A DNA stretch of 6,376 nucleotides. Origin: JBGPBY01 sp041481485. Its GTDB lineage: Bacteria > Acidobacteriota > Terriglobia > 20CM-2-55-15. Location of the stretch: NCBI GenBank assembly GCA_041481485.1, contig JBGPBY010000437.1:1-6376 (forward strand), read 5' to 3'. The translations under genes were made by a program, and so were the position numbers. The stretch's first letter is position 1. Each line of letters opens with the position of its first letter. Below, in pieces: positions 6,309-6,376 of this stretch. The notes beneath the pieces were generated by a model, which was given only the letters and a program-made list of their open reading frames with translations, was not told the origin of the DNA and did not search any database.

Positions 6309-6328
6309 ACTGTGGGCGCGGTCTATGA
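6309..6328 (+). repeat. Truncated solo copy of the palindromic repeat
   Basis: This 20-base stretch matches 3827-3846 of pair B with a single difference (G6314 for A3832). It then diverges, so the distal hairpin arm is missing. Like the half copy at 154-171 it carries the GCGC form of the arm. It lies about 110 bases after the ClpP-like gene. Confidence 0.75.
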
Positions 6329-6355
6329 AGGTGTGAAGGAATGCAATCAAGAAAT

Positions 6356-6376
6356 CCCTCTCCCAACGGGAGAGGG
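6356..6376. repeat. Perfect 9-bp hairpin at the window edge
   Basis: CCCTCTCCC (6356-6364) pairs fully with GGGAGAGGG (6368-6376) around the loop AAC. The sequence is unrelated to the repeat in pairs A and B, so it is a second palindromic element type. Stem-loops of this CCCTCTCCC/GGGAGAGGG kind are widespread intergenic repeats in many bacteria. The window stops at the stem, so a following T tract, which would make it a terminator for the ClpP-like gene, cannot be checked. Confidence 0.7.

Noticed and set aside
6181..6366. 61-residue - strand ORF at the window end
   Set aside because: It overlaps the end of the ClpP-like gene and the repeat copy at 6309, with no recognisable motif.

Overview
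The window looks like a chromosomal stretch from a moderately GC-rich, Gram-negative-type bacterium. Three of its four genes encode exported proteins with clear signal sequences, and one of those is a lipoprotein. The palindromic repeats, the gene families present and a possible PEP-CTERM tail would fit a soil Acidobacteriota-like genome. That placement is inference from gene content only; no marker gene is present.

Layout. Positions 1-259 are non-coding and hold a pair of inverted palindromic repeats. Positions 260-3597 carry a tight two-gene operon on the + strand: a periplasmic VirJ/AcvB-type serine hydrolase, then a full-length MprF-type aminoacyl-phosphatidylglycerol synthase/flippase. 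The two reading frames overlap by 28 bases. Positions 3598-4020 lie between convergent genes. They hold a very short ORF with a strong ribosome binding site, a 32-codon ORF that reads like a PEP-CTERM sorting tail, and a second pair of the same palindromic repeats. Positions 4021-5304 (- strand) encode a secreted, C-terminally membrane-anchored protein with a Rossmann/methyltransferase-like core and no firm function. About 160 bases further on, a divergent + strand gene (5463-6200) encodes a probable lipoprotein with a ClpP/COG3904-like serine protease fold. The last 176 bases hold a broken copy of the palindromic repeat and a separate perfect hairpin at the window edge.

How the genes work together. 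The MprF protein is expected to attach an amino acid (lysine or alanine) to phosphatidylglycerol and flip the product to the outer leaflet of the inner membrane, lowering the negative surface charge. VirJ/AcvB-type hydrolases remove that amino acid on the periplasmic side. The operon therefore looks like a make-and-erase module for aminoacylated lipid. The other two proteins are also envelope proteins, but nothing in the sequence ties them to this pathway.

The most distinctive non-coding signal is the repeat family. Two near-perfect inverted pairs bracket the hydrolase-mprF operon. They differ by a compensatory base-pair change, and two solo half copies lie nearby. This points to selection or copying at the level of a hairpin.
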